Source: an uncultured Treponema sp.
Lineage (GTDB): Bacteria > Spirochaetota > Spirochaetia > Treponematales > Treponemataceae
DNA length: 62,321 nucleotides
Assembly (NCBI GenBank): GCA_947167345.1
Contig: CAMVHR010000015.1
Span: 1-62,321, forward strand
Direction: 5' to 3'
Shown: positions 18,984-27,123 of the stretch, piece by piece
Position numbering within the stretch: position 1 is the first letter of the stretch
Layout: every line of letters starts with the position of its first letter
Made by a program: the position numbers and the translations under genes
Notes under the pieces: model-generated
What the model saw: only the letters and a program-made list of their open reading frames with translations
Told to the model about the DNA's origin: nothing
Database searches by the model: none

Positions 18984-19763
18984 TTATTTTTGAGCATCAA
19001 GCCTTAAAAATAAGCTTCCTGTGGAAGTGTCAAATTCATCATCCTCAATGCCGTAGAGCTGCTGAATGAAATTTCCAGAGAAAATTTCATTCGGTGAGCC
19101 TGTTTTTACAATGTGACCATTACCAATGCAGATTATGCTGTCGGAAATGGCTTTTACAAGATCAAGTTCATGAAGAGCCATTATTATGGATTTGTTCTTG
19201 TTACGTGCAAGATGCCATATTGTTTTTAGAATGTCCAGTTTGTAATGCATGTCAAGAAATGATGTAGGTTCATCAAGAACAATTATTGGCGTATTCTGGC
19301 AAATGGCACGTGCAAGCATAATCCTTTGCCTTTGACCGTCGCTTATCATGTTAAAGTCCTTGCTTGCAACTTCTTGTGCATGGACTGCTTTTATTGCTGC
19401 ATCGACTTCATGCCAGTCTTCGTCTGACAGAATTCCAAGCCTGCCAGTGTAGGGGTATCGTCCTGTTGCAACCATATCCCTGCATGTCATGTGCTCTGGG
19501 TGGATTCTTTCTGTTGTCACCATGGACATAAGCCTTGCAATGTCTATGTTCCTTAGTCTTGTTATGTCCTGTTCCATTACAGAAACGCTTCCGCCAAGAA
19601 TTTTTAACTGACGCGTAATTGTCTTTAGTATGGTAGATTTTCCTGAACCATTAGGTCCGATGAGTGTTGCTATTTTTCCTGATTCAACAGTAATGTTTAC
19701 ATCTTGAATGATTATTTCTTTGCTGTATCCTGCTGAAAGTTTTTCGGTCTTGATGTTTTTCAT
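18984..19763 (-). CDS. ABC importer ATP-binding protein (BtuD/FecE type)
   Basis: A 259-residue ATPase with Walker A LIGPNGSGKST, the signature ISDGQRQRIMLARAICQ (signature motif ISDGQ), Walker B PIIVLDEPTSFLD and the switch His in MALHELDLV. It belongs to the family energising iron-siderophore, haem and vitamin B12 importers. It follows the permease after one base. It is the last gene of the riboswitch-controlled operon, which favours a corrinoid or cobalt/tetrapyrrole substrate. Confidence 0.9.
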   Translation of the reverse strand: MKNIKTEKLSAGYSKEIIIQDVNITVESGKIATLIGPNGSGKSTILKTITRQLKILGGSVSVMEQDITRLRNIDIARLMSMVTTERIHPEHMTCRDMVATGRYPYTGRLGILSDEDWHEVDAAIKAVHAQEVASKDFNMISDGQRQRIMLARAICQNTPIIVLDEPTSFLDMHYKLDILKTIWHLARNKNKSIIMALHELDLVKAISDSIICIGNGHIVKTGSPNEIFSGNFIQQLYGIEDDEFDTSTGSLFLRLDAQK

Positions 19764-19764
19764 G

Positions 19765-20769
19765 CTACTTCCTGCCTTGTCTTGAAAGCATCATGTATAT
19801 GACTACTGGTACTAAAAACAACGCCGTTACGGAGCTTATGCTTAATTCTGCCGGTGAGAATACAGACCGTGCAATGCCGTCACAGAACAGTGTAATTAGA
19901 GCACCGCCCAAAAAACATGCAGGAATCAGAATCAGAGGCTTTGCCGTTCCTGCTGCCGATTTCACAAGATGTGGTACAGCTATGCCTACAAAGGAAATTG
20001 GCCCTGTGAATGCCGTTACACATGCAGATAACATGCTTGAAAGCAATATTAGCATGACCCTTAGGGTCAGAATGTTTACGCCCATGTTCTGAGCATAACG
20101 TTCTCCAAGCTGGTATGCACCGATGGGCTTTGACAGCATGAAAGAAAGCACTACCACAGGACAGATGACTGTTGTAATTATTTTTATGTCAGCCCAGTCT
20201 ATGCCGGAAAAGCTTCCCATGGCCCAGTTGTGTAAGTTGACTATGTTTGAGTCATTTGCAAAAGTAACAAAAAAATCTGTAATGGCCGAACAGATGTACC
20301 CCAGCAGAATTCCACAGACAATCAGTATGGACATATTGTGAACTTTGAGAGAAAGGAGCATGACAATGCAAAGTGAAATCATTGCTCCTGCAAATGCTGC
20401 CAGTACCATGCCTGTTGCACTGAGCATAATGCCACGGTCTAAGAAAAAAATCATTGTAAGTGCGACAGAAAGCTTTGCTCCGGACGATATTCCAAGTACA
20501 TAAGGGCCTGCAATCGGATTGTTAAAAAAAGTCTGCAGCAGAAATCCTGAGACTGAAAGGGCTCCTCCCAGTACTATCGCCGCAATGATTCTTGGTAGCC
20601 TGATGTTCCATATTACTCTGTGATATGCAAGGTTTTCTGTATTGCCGGACATTATGCGGCATACATCTGCAATTGGAATGTTTACGCTTCCTGTACAGAT
20701 ATTCCATGCCGTAAGAAGCGTGAGAAAAAAGAGCATGATTAAAAAGACCAGAAATAAACGCCTGTGCAT
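19765..20769 (-). CDS. FecCD-family permease (BtuC-like)
   Basis: A 334-residue inner-membrane permease with about ten helices. FecCD hallmarks include RLPRIIAAIVLGGALSVSG, NNPIAGPYVLGISSGAK and the coupling region TGPISFVGIAVPHLVK. It pairs with the ATPase that follows and the binding lipoprotein that precedes it. Family members carry B12, haem or ferric siderophores. The cobalamin riboswitch upstream of the operon points to B12 or a cobalt tetrapyrrole. Confidence 0.92.
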   Translation of the reverse strand: MHRRLFLVFLIMLFFLTLLTAWNICTGSVNIPIADVCRIMSGNTENLAYHRVIWNIRLPRIIAAIVLGGALSVSGFLLQTFFNNPIAGPYVLGISSGAKLSVALTMIFFLDRGIMLSATGMVLAAFAGAMISLCIVMLLSLKVHNMSILIVCGILLGYICSAITDFFVTFANDSNIVNLHNWAMGSFSGIDWADIKIITTVICPVVVLSFMLSKPIGAYQLGERYAQNMGVNILTLRVMLILLSSMLSACVTAFTGPISFVGIAVPHLVKSAAGTAKPLILIPACFLGGALITLFCDGIARSVFSPAELSISSVTALFLVPVVIYMMLSRQGRK

Positions 20770-20782
20770 ACGATAACCTGTA

Positions 20783-21916
20783 TTATTGCATTTTCCTTAG
20801 GGATTCAAATTGTCCGTCCGTACCTTTTAGTACTGCATGAATGTCTTTTAGAAAATCAGTCATGGCGGTAGTTTCCTGAAAAAACTGTTTTCCTGCTGAA
20901 TATACGTTTCCTGCCTTGACGGCTGTAAAATCTGCAAACAGACTGTTTTTATTTATCAAGTCTTCTGTGTTTTTTACATCATCACTAAGGTTGTTGTTAT
21001 AAATGATTATATCTGCGTTTAGACATGAAGCATAGAAATCTTCAAACTGCATGTTTAGAGTTGACAGAGCATTGTCTTCTTCATTTGATATGTGCGAAGG
21101 AATGTATGTGCCCCCTGCAAGGGAAATCAATTTTGAAATATAGTCGCCAGGTTTTCTGATGTTTACAGCACCATGTGATGTTACATAAAAGAACGCTACC
21201 GTCTTTCCTGTACTTTCTGATTGCATTATGTTTTCAACTTCTGCAATTTTATTTTCAAAATATTCATTTGCTTCTTTTTCCTTGTTAAAAAGGATGCCGT
21301 ATAGCTTTATCCATTCAAGCCGTCCCAATGGGTGGCTTTCATAGCCTGAGTGTTCTACCAGAACAGGAATGCCTAGTTCTTCAAGTTTTTCTTTTGCGGC
21401 TGGCTTGTGATAAATCATTGTGTTTTCTATTGCAAGCGTACAGTTTTCTTTTACCAAAAGTTCATAGTCTGGACTGCTGTACTTTCCTGCATACTTTATC
21501 TTTCCTTCCTTCATTGCCTGTACTGCCTGTGGAATGTACCAGTCATTTTCTTTTGTTCCCGAGAACTTGATGCTGTCCATTGCTCCTGCCGTTTTTATCA
21601 AATCCATTACGGCAGAAGAAACCAGATATGTTTTATCTAGAGGCTGTTTGAGTATCGTTACATTTTCAGGAACGCTTTTTGGAACACTCTTGTCTTCCGG
21701 TACAAGCAGGAAACTGTCTTTGCCTGCAATGGTTATAAGAGAGTAGTCTCCATACCTGTCTATGGAAAGCTGCCGTGCATATTTAAAATCAATGGTTTGA
21801 GTTTTGCCAATGGAAGCAAAATCTATAGTTTCTGTTTTGTCTGAAGTTTCTTGCTTTTTACTGCATGAAGAGAAAGCTAATAGAGATGTAATGACTAATA
21901 TGAATAATTTTTTCAT
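20783..21916 (-). CDS. Periplasmic-binding lipoprotein (BtuF/FepB class)
   Basis: A 377-residue cluster-A substrate-binding protein anchored by a lipobox (LLAFSSC). It has the two-lobed class III architecture: lobe 1 around SSPDYELLVKENCTLAIENT, a connecting helix near HPLGRLEWIKLYGILFNKEK, and lobe 2 with TSHGAVNIRKPGDYISKLIS and a late NADIIIYNNN strand. It starts ten bases after the stop of the NEAT-like segment of the chelatase gene, so it is in the same operon. The substrate is probably a corrinoid or haem-like tetrapyrrole, inferred from context. Confidence 0.85.
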   Translation of the reverse strand: MKKLFILVITSLLAFSSCSKKQETSDKTETIDFASIGKTQTIDFKYARQLSIDRYGDYSLITIAGKDSFLLVPEDKSVPKSVPENVTILKQPLDKTYLVSSAVMDLIKTAGAMDSIKFSGTKENDWYIPQAVQAMKEGKIKYAGKYSSPDYELLVKENCTLAIENTMIYHKPAAKEKLEELGIPVLVEHSGYESHPLGRLEWIKLYGILFNKEKEANEYFENKIAEVENIMQSESTGKTVAFFYVTSHGAVNIRKPGDYISKLISLAGGTYIPSHISNEEDNALSTLNMQFEDFYASCLNADIIIYNNNLSDDVKNTEDLINKNSLFADFTAVKAGNVYSAGKQFFQETTAMTDFLKDIHAVLKGTDGQFESLRKMQ

Positions 21917-21925
21917 GATCTTTTT

Positions 21926-22253
21926 CTATTTTATGTTGCCTATAAGGTTGATTGTCAGTGTATATTCTATCTCATGCGGCACACTCATTGCTACTGTATC
22001 GGCAACTATTTTTAGAGGTTTTGCAATATCTGGCACCGTAATGTTGAATGTTGATTTTCCTTCTTTTATGGCCGCATTGTATTTTGTGCCGTCATAAATC
22101 AAGTAGTCGTAATTTTTGCTGTTCCATACAAGCTCAAGATTGTATGTACCGTTTGTGACGGTAAGAATGGATGGTGTCTGGATTTTTGCTTTTCCAGAAC
22201 CACCATCCATTTTTATTGCAACGGAATATGTTCCGTCATTCAGTTTTTTTTTA
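21926..22253 (-). CDS. Second NEAT-like domain segment of the chelatase gene
   Basis: Open frame immediately downstream of a nine-A tract, encoding about 105 residues (starting LNDGTYSVAIKMDGGSGKAK). It has NEAT-domain features: PSILTVTNGTYNLELVW, an acidic-aromatic hairpin NYDYLIYDGTKYN, a ST-F--T-P-I-KPL pattern and a final Tyr-rich strand (HEIEYTLTINL). NEAT domains bind haem and related tetrapyrroles. It has no start codon of its own at a sensible place and no ribosome site, so it is read as the C-terminal part of the upstream gene, reached by a frame change in the A tract. Confidence 0.6.
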
Positions 22254-22623
22254 CTGCATCAAGAACTTGTACTTTGTGGTCATACCAGATGCCTTTTTTC
22301 CCTATAAGGGCAAGATCAAATTCTTTGCCGATTTTTTTTACAGGAATGTCATATCCAAAAACTTTTTCTGTCGTTCCGTCTTCGTATGTAACGATATCTG
22401 TTGTTGGATGCAACCACCCCTGTTCATCAGCCTTTGCCTGCTCTGCCGTTCCACAGTACAGGTTTACTATTTTTTTACCGGCAAGGCTTACATGAAATGT
22501 CATCTTGCCGTTCTGCACGGTCAGCGTTCCTTTTCCGTCATAAGCTTCATTTGCATGAAACATTGAACTGTCAGTCTTGAACACTGCCGTATAGATGCCG
22601 TCTTCTAGTTCAGTTTTTTTTTT
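22240..22623 (-). CDS. First NEAT-like domain segment of the chelatase gene
   Basis: Open frame of about 125 residues following a ten-A tract (TELEDGIYTAVFKTDSSMFH onward) and ending DAVKKN at a stop created by the next A tract. Features are KGTLTVQNGKMTFHVSLAGK, a segment with Trp-Leu-His, and KKGIWYDHKVQVLD. This resembles NEAT/iron-transport-associated folds, perhaps a divergent kind. There is no independent start signal. It continues the CbiK-like protein if one A is added (or two removed) in the tract. Confidence 0.55.
   Translation of the reverse strand, partial: KKKTELEDGIYTAVFKTDSSMFHANEAYDGKGTLTVQNGKMTFHVSLAGKKIVNLYCGTAEQAKADEQGWLHPTTDIVTYEDGTTEKVFGYDIPVKKIGKEFDLALIGKKGIWYDHKVQVLDAVKKN
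22245..22253 (-). other. A9 frameshift or slippage tract between NEAT segments
   Basis: Nine consecutive A residues on the coding strand end the first NEAT-like frame (codons give VKKN then TGA). One extra A would join it to the second NEAT-like frame. The tract lies exactly in the linker between domains. Homopolymers of this length cause RNA-polymerase slippage in other bacteria. It could also be an indel mutation or a base-calling error. Confidence 0.55.
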
Positions 22624-23777
22624 GCTTCAGCAGTATGTTCTACATAAAGCTGCTGCACGGCTTCAATTCTTCCCATGCCTTCAATCTGGCAGTCAATTCT
22701 GTCAAAGGCATTTGCTGCTGTAAACATGCTCTTCCATGAATCATCATCATCACCAGCCATGTCGTTGTTTGCGTGGTCTCCTGCAACAACCATGAGAGGG
22801 CGGAGTATTACATTTTTGTAGCCGGCATTTTTTACGTCTTCAATGACGTTCTCACATGCAGTTTCTTCTGGTTCTCCCTCGACAGTTCCAATAAATACGT
22901 TGTCATAGCCAAGTTCTGCCATCTGTGACTTCATCTGGCTGTAGCTTACTTTTGCTGTGTGAGAAGTTCCATGTCCCATAAATACCAATGCTGTTCCATT
23001 CTGCTCTGCTTCTTTTCTTGAGCCGAATCCAGCTGATTTTACAGCCTGTGCGGTAATTGCCTGTGCAACAGATTTTTTGTCTGCATTGATTTCAGAAGCA
23101 TTTTTTCCAACCTGTCCGAGCAGAGGTTCTGCAATAACTACGGAATCAAATTTATCCTCGTATTCTTTTGCGGCTGCAGAAAGCTCGTCATATTCTGCTC
23201 CATGCATAAGGTGTGTAGGCTGGATAATCAGGTTCTTTACGCCGTTTGCAACTGCACGTTCCAAAGCCTGTGTCATGTTGTCAATCTTTTCGCCATCACG
23301 TGCCTGTATGTGATTGATTATAATCTGAGCTGTGAATGCACGGCGTACAGCCCAGTCTGGATTTGCCTTTTGAATGGCTTTTTCTATGCTGCTGATGTCC
23401 TGTACTCGGCTTTCATTGAATGAAGTTCCAAAGCTTACGACAAGAATTTCATTCTCGCCGATTCCGTCCTGATTAAGTGGGTTGTCAAGAGAAGCGTCTC
23501 CTGTGTCGCGTCCAAAGTAATCAGGATCTGCATTTTCGCCTTCAACAAGTTCTTTCTGTTCGTCGGTAAGGGCATCCCATGCTTTTTTTGCCTCGGCACA
23601 CTGCTCGTCTGTCTTATCTGTACGTTCCTGAACGTAAATTGCATCAATTAATGCTGCAACTTTGTCTGCTGCTGCCTTGTTGTCCACTGGTACATCCTTT
23701 TTGCTGCATCCTGTCATGACTGCAAGTGTAACAATTCCTGCAATCACGGCTGTTAATGCATGTCCGTTTTTTTTCAT
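22605..23777 (-). CDS. CbiK-type cobalt/tetrapyrrole chelatase lipoprotein
   Basis: A 390-residue protein if read without slippage. It has a lipoprotein signal (IVTLAVMTGC, Cys24), a small FIVAR-like helical segment (residues 30-90) and a CbiK anaerobic cobaltochelatase domain over roughly residues 108-380. That domain starts ENEILVVSFGTSFNESR and contains QPTHLMHGAEYD (His189/192), FMGHGTSH and VAGDHANND (His335), the region of the metal-binding histidines. CbiK normally inserts Co2+ into sirohydrochlorin in the cytosol; a lipoprotein form would act outside the membrane. Start 23777 is chosen over 23894 because it begins the signal peptide. It ends AEAKKKLN at a stop just after an A10 tract. 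Confidence 0.85.
   Translation of the reverse strand: MKKNGHALTAVIAGIVTLAVMTGCSKKDVPVDNKAAADKVAALIDAIYVQERTDKTDEQCAEAKKAWDALTDEQKELVEGENADPDYFGRDTGDASLDNPLNQDGIGENEILVVSFGTSFNESRVQDISSIEKAIQKANPDWAVRRAFTAQIIINHIQARDGEKIDNMTQALERAVANGVKNLIIQPTHLMHGAEYDELSAAAKEYEDKFDSVVIAEPLLGQVGKNASEINADKKSVAQAITAQAVKSAGFGSRKEAEQNGTALVFMGHGTSHTAKVSYSQMKSQMAELGYDNVFIGTVEGEPEETACENVIEDVKNAGYKNVILRPLMVVAGDHANNDMAGDDDDSWKSMFTAANAFDRIDCQIEGMGRIEAVQQLYVEHTAEAKKKLN
22614..22623 (-). other. A10 frameshift or slippage tract at the chelatase/NEAT junction
   Basis: Ten A residues on the coding strand encode the Lys run before the chelatase stop. Adding one A (or removing two) restores reading into the first NEAT-like segment. 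The tract falls precisely at the domain boundary. Genuine slippage, phase variation, mutation and sequencing error are all possible. Confidence 0.6.
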
Positions 23778-23795
23778 AATATTATACCCCTTTAT

Positions 23796-23846
23796 AAAAA
23801 AAGACCCTGACATATCTAGAGTTTTGTACAAAAGATACAGCCAGGG
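23796..23846 (-). terminator. Intrinsic terminator in the riboswitch expression platform
   Basis: On the minus strand CCCTG pairs with CAGGG (outer arms at 23846-23805) around an additional GTATCT/AGATA stem, followed by a run of U at 23802-23796. It lies between the cobalamin aptamer and the chelatase start, where a ligand-controlled terminator is expected. A separate ACCCC/GGGGT hairpin at 23874-23888 may be part of the switching element. Confidence 0.65.
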
Positions 23847-23941
23847 CATAGTTCCAAAAATAGAGAATGTGTAACCCCATTTTGGGGTGCTCAATCAGTA
23901 CGACCAATTACTCGTGGTCTGGAATATATCCTGTACTATTA

Positions 23942-24118
23942 TAGCTGGCAGGTTTCCTGACTTTGCAATCATCATGTCTTGCACTATCTTCCCGGGCTAA
24001 AAAGCTCAGTGATAATAAGGCGTGCAGCACTCCTGCATTACAGTGACGAGATCGTACAGGACTTTCACCTGATTCCCTTTTAACTGCCTTTAAGACAGAC
24101 TAAAGACAGCACCAGCTA
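23942..24118 (-). promoter_or_regulatory. Cobalamin riboswitch aptamer
   Basis: The minus-strand RNA carries the cobalamin-riboswitch core: GGGAATCAGGTGAAAGTCC followed by a CACTGTAATGC segment, and near the 3' end GTCAGGAAACCTGCC, the B12-box-like part. The ends close a perfect P1 helix, TAGCTGG (from 24118) with CCAGCTA (to 23942). It controls the CbiK-like chelatase and ABC importer operon and should switch it off when cobalamin is plentiful. Confidence 0.9.
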
Positions 24119-24163
24119 CTGTTTATGCAAAATAAACTATCATAATATTATTGTTTTTGCAAT

Positions 24164-24341
24164 ATTAGAATCGTTTTGCCAGAGAGATTAGAATCTTTTT
24201 GCTAGAACGATTCTAATCGTTTTGTTAGAGAGATTCTAATCGTTTTCTCAGAAAGATTCTAATCGTTTTCTCAGAAAGATTCTAATCGTTTTGTCAGAGA
24301 GATTGGAATCTTTTTGCTAGAAAGATTCTAATCATTTTGAC
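24164..24341. repeat. 23-bp tandem repeat array, 7.7 units
   Basis: Exact 23-bp periodicity with units starting at 24164, 24187, 24210, 24233, 24256, 24279, 24302 and 24325. The unit is close to ATTCTAATCGTTTTGTCAGA plus three bases. Units 1 and 2 carry ATTAGAATC instead of ATTCTAATC, which together with the preceding G is its reverse complement, while the rest of the unit keeps its direction. It fills the space between the divergent riboswitch operon and the pseudouridine synthase gene. Confidence 0.9.
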
Positions 24342-24388
24342 ATGCATTGTATAATGAATTTTTTCTTATAATGAGGTATGATGATGTT

Positions 24389-25342
24389 ATGTTAAGAAAA
24401 AACTGGACAGTAAAGAGTTTTGAAAGGCTTGATTCATTTCTAAGAAGGGAACTGCCTCTTGTGCTTGATTGTACTGTCTCTAACAGCAAAGTCCGCAGGT
24501 TTATAATTGCAGGTTCTGTCAACGCTAATGGCAGACAGTGTAGAATACCTTCTTTTGAACTGAAGCCAGGTACATGTGTAAGCGTATGCATTGATGAAGA
24601 CAAACTTTTTTTTGAAAAAAAGCCTGACGACATCGACTTTACTTTGACGGATAAGGATGTTCTTTTTGAAGATGACTATATAATAGTAGTGAACAAGCCT
24701 GCATTTCTTCCGACAGAAGACTCTATTGTGGAAGGTAGAAAAAACATGCATGGTGCGGTTGTTGAGTATCTATGGAAAAAAAATCCTTCTCTTCGGAATC
24801 CTCCTTATGCAGGAATTATGCACCGCTTGGACAGAGAGACCAGCGGCGTTCTTCTTTTTACAAAGACCCGATCTGTGAATGCTGCCGTGCACGATATGTT
24901 TGAGATGCATACTGCAAGAAAGACTTACAGGGCGGTATGCACATGTAATGCCAATCGGTCTGACATGATGAAAGAAGGAAAGTCTTTTACTGTTGATAAT
25001 TTTATTGGCAGAATAAGCCCTAAGTCGCAGGCATGTAAGGTTGGAGTCCTTGATGAAAGCAGGGGTGGGCAACATGCCCGTACAGAATTTTACATTGCTT
25101 CGAGAAAGGACGGGCTGTATTACATTGATTGCCACCTTTTGACTGGAAGGACTCATCAGATTCGTGTGCATCTTTCGCAGTTCGGTCTTCCGATTGTCGG
25201 TGATGAGCTTTATGGAGGTGCAGAAGGTTTTGCTTCATTAGGAAACAGAATCATGCTTCATGCATTTTCTCTTGAGTTTCCGCATCCTGTAACAAAAGAA
25301 CTTATGACGGTGACGTCAGAGTTGCCAGTGGAGTTTAAGTGA
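24389..25342 (+). CDS. RluA-family pseudouridine synthase
   Basis: Isomerises uridine to pseudouridine in rRNA or tRNA. It has an N-terminal S4-like region (FERLDSFLRRELPLVLDCTV with VRRFIIAGSVNANG), then the RluA catalytic domain with IVVNKPAFLPT, the active-site motif GIMHRLDRETSGVLLFTK (catalytic Asp), and GRTHQIRVHLSQFGLPIVGD. In-frame starts at TTG 24347 and ATG 24371 exist. 24389 is preferred because TATAAT at 24367-24372 would place the transcript start near 24379. Which uridine is modified cannot be told. Confidence 0.85.
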   Translation: MLRKNWTVKSFERLDSFLRRELPLVLDCTVSNSKVRRFIIAGSVNANGRQCRIPSFELKPGTCVSVCIDEDKLFFEKKPDDIDFTLTDKDVLFEDDYIIVVNKPAFLPTEDSIVEGRKNMHGAVVEYLWKKNPSLRNPPYAGIMHRLDRETSGVLLFTKTRSVNAAVHDMFEMHTARKTYRAVCTCNANRSDMMKEGKSFTVDNFIGRISPKSQACKVGVLDESRGGQHARTEFYIASRKDGLYYIDCHLLTGRTHQIRVHLSQFGLPIVGDELYGGAEGFASLGNRIMLHAFSLEFPHPVTKELMTVTSELPVEFK

Positions 25343-25356
25343 CGTTTTGTTAATAA

Positions 25357-25694
25357 TTGAGAAAATTTATTCTTACACTTTTACTTGGAGGTGTTATTAT
25401 GACTGGAGCTTTTGCTAAAACGGCATTTGTATATTTAGTGCAACAGGAACCACTGAACTTTGGTGATGGTGAAAAAGAGATTTCTGATTACTGGCAGAAG
25501 TATTATGAGGAATTAGGAGTACCGGTACCTCTAGGACAGCCGGGTACAAATCCTTGGGTTCAGGAAAATCTGATGATTCATACATAAAATCTGTTCCGGA
25601 AAAGGTTGAACAGATGGCCAGTGAAATTCTTCCTGAGTATGGCTATAGTCTTCCTGCTATGGAATTACAGATTGTATTATGCGGCACTGTCTAA
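25357..25694 (+). pseudogene. Frameshifted small secreted protein
   Basis: Reading starts at TTG 25357 with a signal peptide (MRKFILTLLLGGVIMTGAFA) and runs to a stop at 25587. The next frame continues without a break in style (SDDSYIKSVPEKVEQMASEI) to TAA at 25694. One indel near 25565, in GGAAAATCT, would rejoin them into about 112 residues. Not recognised as a known family. It lies at the edge of a zone of broken genes. Confidence 0.5.
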
Positions 25695-25706
25695 GTTTCA
25701 AATAAG

Positions 25707-25720
25707 TGCGTAAATACGCA
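25707..25720. promoter_or_regulatory. Palindrome TGCGTAAATACGCA, copy 1
   Basis: Perfect 6-bp arms (TGCGTA/TACGCA) around AA. An identical copy lies 78 bp downstream on the other side of the ATPase promoter. Likely a repressor operator pair; the protein is unknown. Confidence 0.5.
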
Positions 25721-25739
25721 AAAATTCTAAAAAAAGCAC

Positions 25740-25768
25740 TTGTACTTTGACTATAGAGGTGTTATACT
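25740..25768 (+). promoter_or_regulatory. Promoter of the AAA ATPase gene
   Basis: TTGTAC at 25740-25745, a 17-bp spacer and TATACT at 25763-25768. Transcription should start near 25775. Flanked by two identical palindromes. Confidence 0.55.
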
Positions 25769-25784
25769 AAATATTGAGAATAAA

Positions 25785-25798
25785 TGCGTAAATACGCA
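25785..25798. promoter_or_regulatory. Palindrome TGCGTAAATACGCA, copy 2
   Basis: Identical to the copy at 25707. It sits just downstream of the predicted transcript start, where a bound repressor would block elongation or loop to copy 1. Confidence 0.5.
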
Positions 25799-25816
25799 TT
25801 TATATTAAAAGTGCAT

Positions 25817-27112
25817 ATGATACAAAGACCCCGCTATTTAGATAAACTTATCTCAAAAAAAGAAAACGGCCTTGTAAAAATTATTACAGGTAATCGTCGT
25901 TGTGGAAAATCATATCTTCTGTTTACAATTTATCATGATTATCTCGTAAAACATGGAGTGGACGAATCTCAGATTCTTGAACTTGCACTGGATGAAACTG
26001 CGAACGCTAAATACAGAAATCCGATAGAACTTGATAATTACATTCGTTCTCTCCTGAAAGACAAAACAAAGATGTACTATGTCTTTCTGGATGAAATTCA
26101 GAAAGTAGATGAGATTCAAAATCCTTATGTACCAAATCCAGATGCAAAAATAACTTTTGTAGATACAATACTTGGCCTTATGAAGCTTCCTAATGCAGAT
26201 ATTTACATTACAGGAAGTAACTCAAAAATGCTTTCTTCTGACATTGTTACAGAATTCCGCGACAGAGGGGATGAAGTAAGAATGTATCCTTTGTCTTACA
26301 GTGAATTCTATAATTCATTTTCTGGAGACAGAAGCAAAGCCTGGCGTGAATATTATACATACGGTGGTATGCCGCTTGCCGTAACAAAAAAGTCTCCAGA
26401 TGAAAAAAGCAAATATCTTAAAGACTTGTTTGCAGGAACATACATAAAAGATGTTCTTGAACGACACAAAATCATAAAAGAAACATCAGATCTGGAAGAA
26501 CTCTTAAACGTAATATCATCTTCAATTGGTTCGCTTACAAATCCGCTGAATCTTTCGAATACTTTTAACACCGTAAAGCACAGGTCAATCTCTGCAAACA
26601 CAATAAGTACATATCTTGAATATTTTAAAGATGCTTTTTTAATTGACAGCGCAGTACGTTACAACATAAAAGGAAAGAAATACATCAGTACCCCATTGAA
26701 ATATTACTTTGTTGATGTAGGTTTAAGAAACGCCAGATTAAATTTCCGTCAACAGGAAGAAAATCACATAATGGAAAATGTCATTTTTAATGAACTTAAA
26801 ATCCGCGGCTATGATGTAGACGTAGGAGTTGTAGAACATAATACAAAAGATGCTCAGGGTAAGAGTCAGCGTAATTATCTGGAAGTTGATTTTGTTGCTA
26901 ATATGGGCGGTAAACGCTTTTATATTCAGTCCGCGTTGAATATCGATGATGAGGAAAAACGTGCTCATGAAATAAACTCTCTCAACCGTATAAACGATTC
27001 ATTTAGAAAAATAGTAGTTGTTAGGGATAATATTGAGCCATGGCAGGATGATAATGGCATTCAATATATCGGAGTAGAGCAGTTTCTTCTGGAAGAAGAT
27101 TTTTTAAGGTAG
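25817..27112 (+). CDS. AAA-family ATPase with C-terminal DUF4143
   Basis: Starts MIQRPRYLDKLISKKENGLV, the usual beginning of this family. Walker A is present as TGNRRCGKSYLL and Walker B as YYVFLDEIQKV, followed by ADIYITGSNSKMLS (sensor) and the LSYSEF motif. The C-terminal half is a DUF4143-type nuclease-like domain (YYFVDVGLRNARLNF, then EVDFV). These proteins are common, highly variable ATPases in gut bacteria with unclear function, often near mobile or decayed DNA. An in-frame ATG at 25784 is possible but has no ribosome site and lies in the palindrome. Confidence 0.8.
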   Translation: MIQRPRYLDKLISKKENGLVKIITGNRRCGKSYLLFTIYHDYLVKHGVDESQILELALDETANAKYRNPIELDNYIRSLLKDKTKMYYVFLDEIQKVDEIQNPYVPNPDAKITFVDTILGLMKLPNADIYITGSNSKMLSSDIVTEFRDRGDEVRMYPLSYSEFYNSFSGDRSKAWREYYTYGGMPLAVTKKSPDEKSKYLKDLFAGTYIKDVLERHKIIKETSDLEELLNVISSSIGSLTNPLNLSNTFNTVKHRSISANTISTYLEYFKDAFLIDSAVRYNIKGKKYISTPLKYYFVDVGLRNARLNFRQQEENHIMENVIFNELKIRGYDVDVGVVEHNTKDAQGKSQRNYLEVDFVANMGGKRFYIQSALNIDDEEKRAHEINSLNRINDSFRKIVVVRDNIEPWQDDNGIQYIGVEQFLLEEDFLR

Positions 27113-27123
27113 GGCAGATGAAA

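Noticed and set aside
24164..24341. CRISPR array
   Set aside because: Repeats are contiguous 23-bp units without spacers, and there are no cas genes.
24347..24389. TTG 24347 or ATG 24371 as start of the pseudouridine synthase
   Set aside because: Neither has a Shine-Dalgarno, and the best -10 (TATAAT 24367-24372) would place the transcript start after them.
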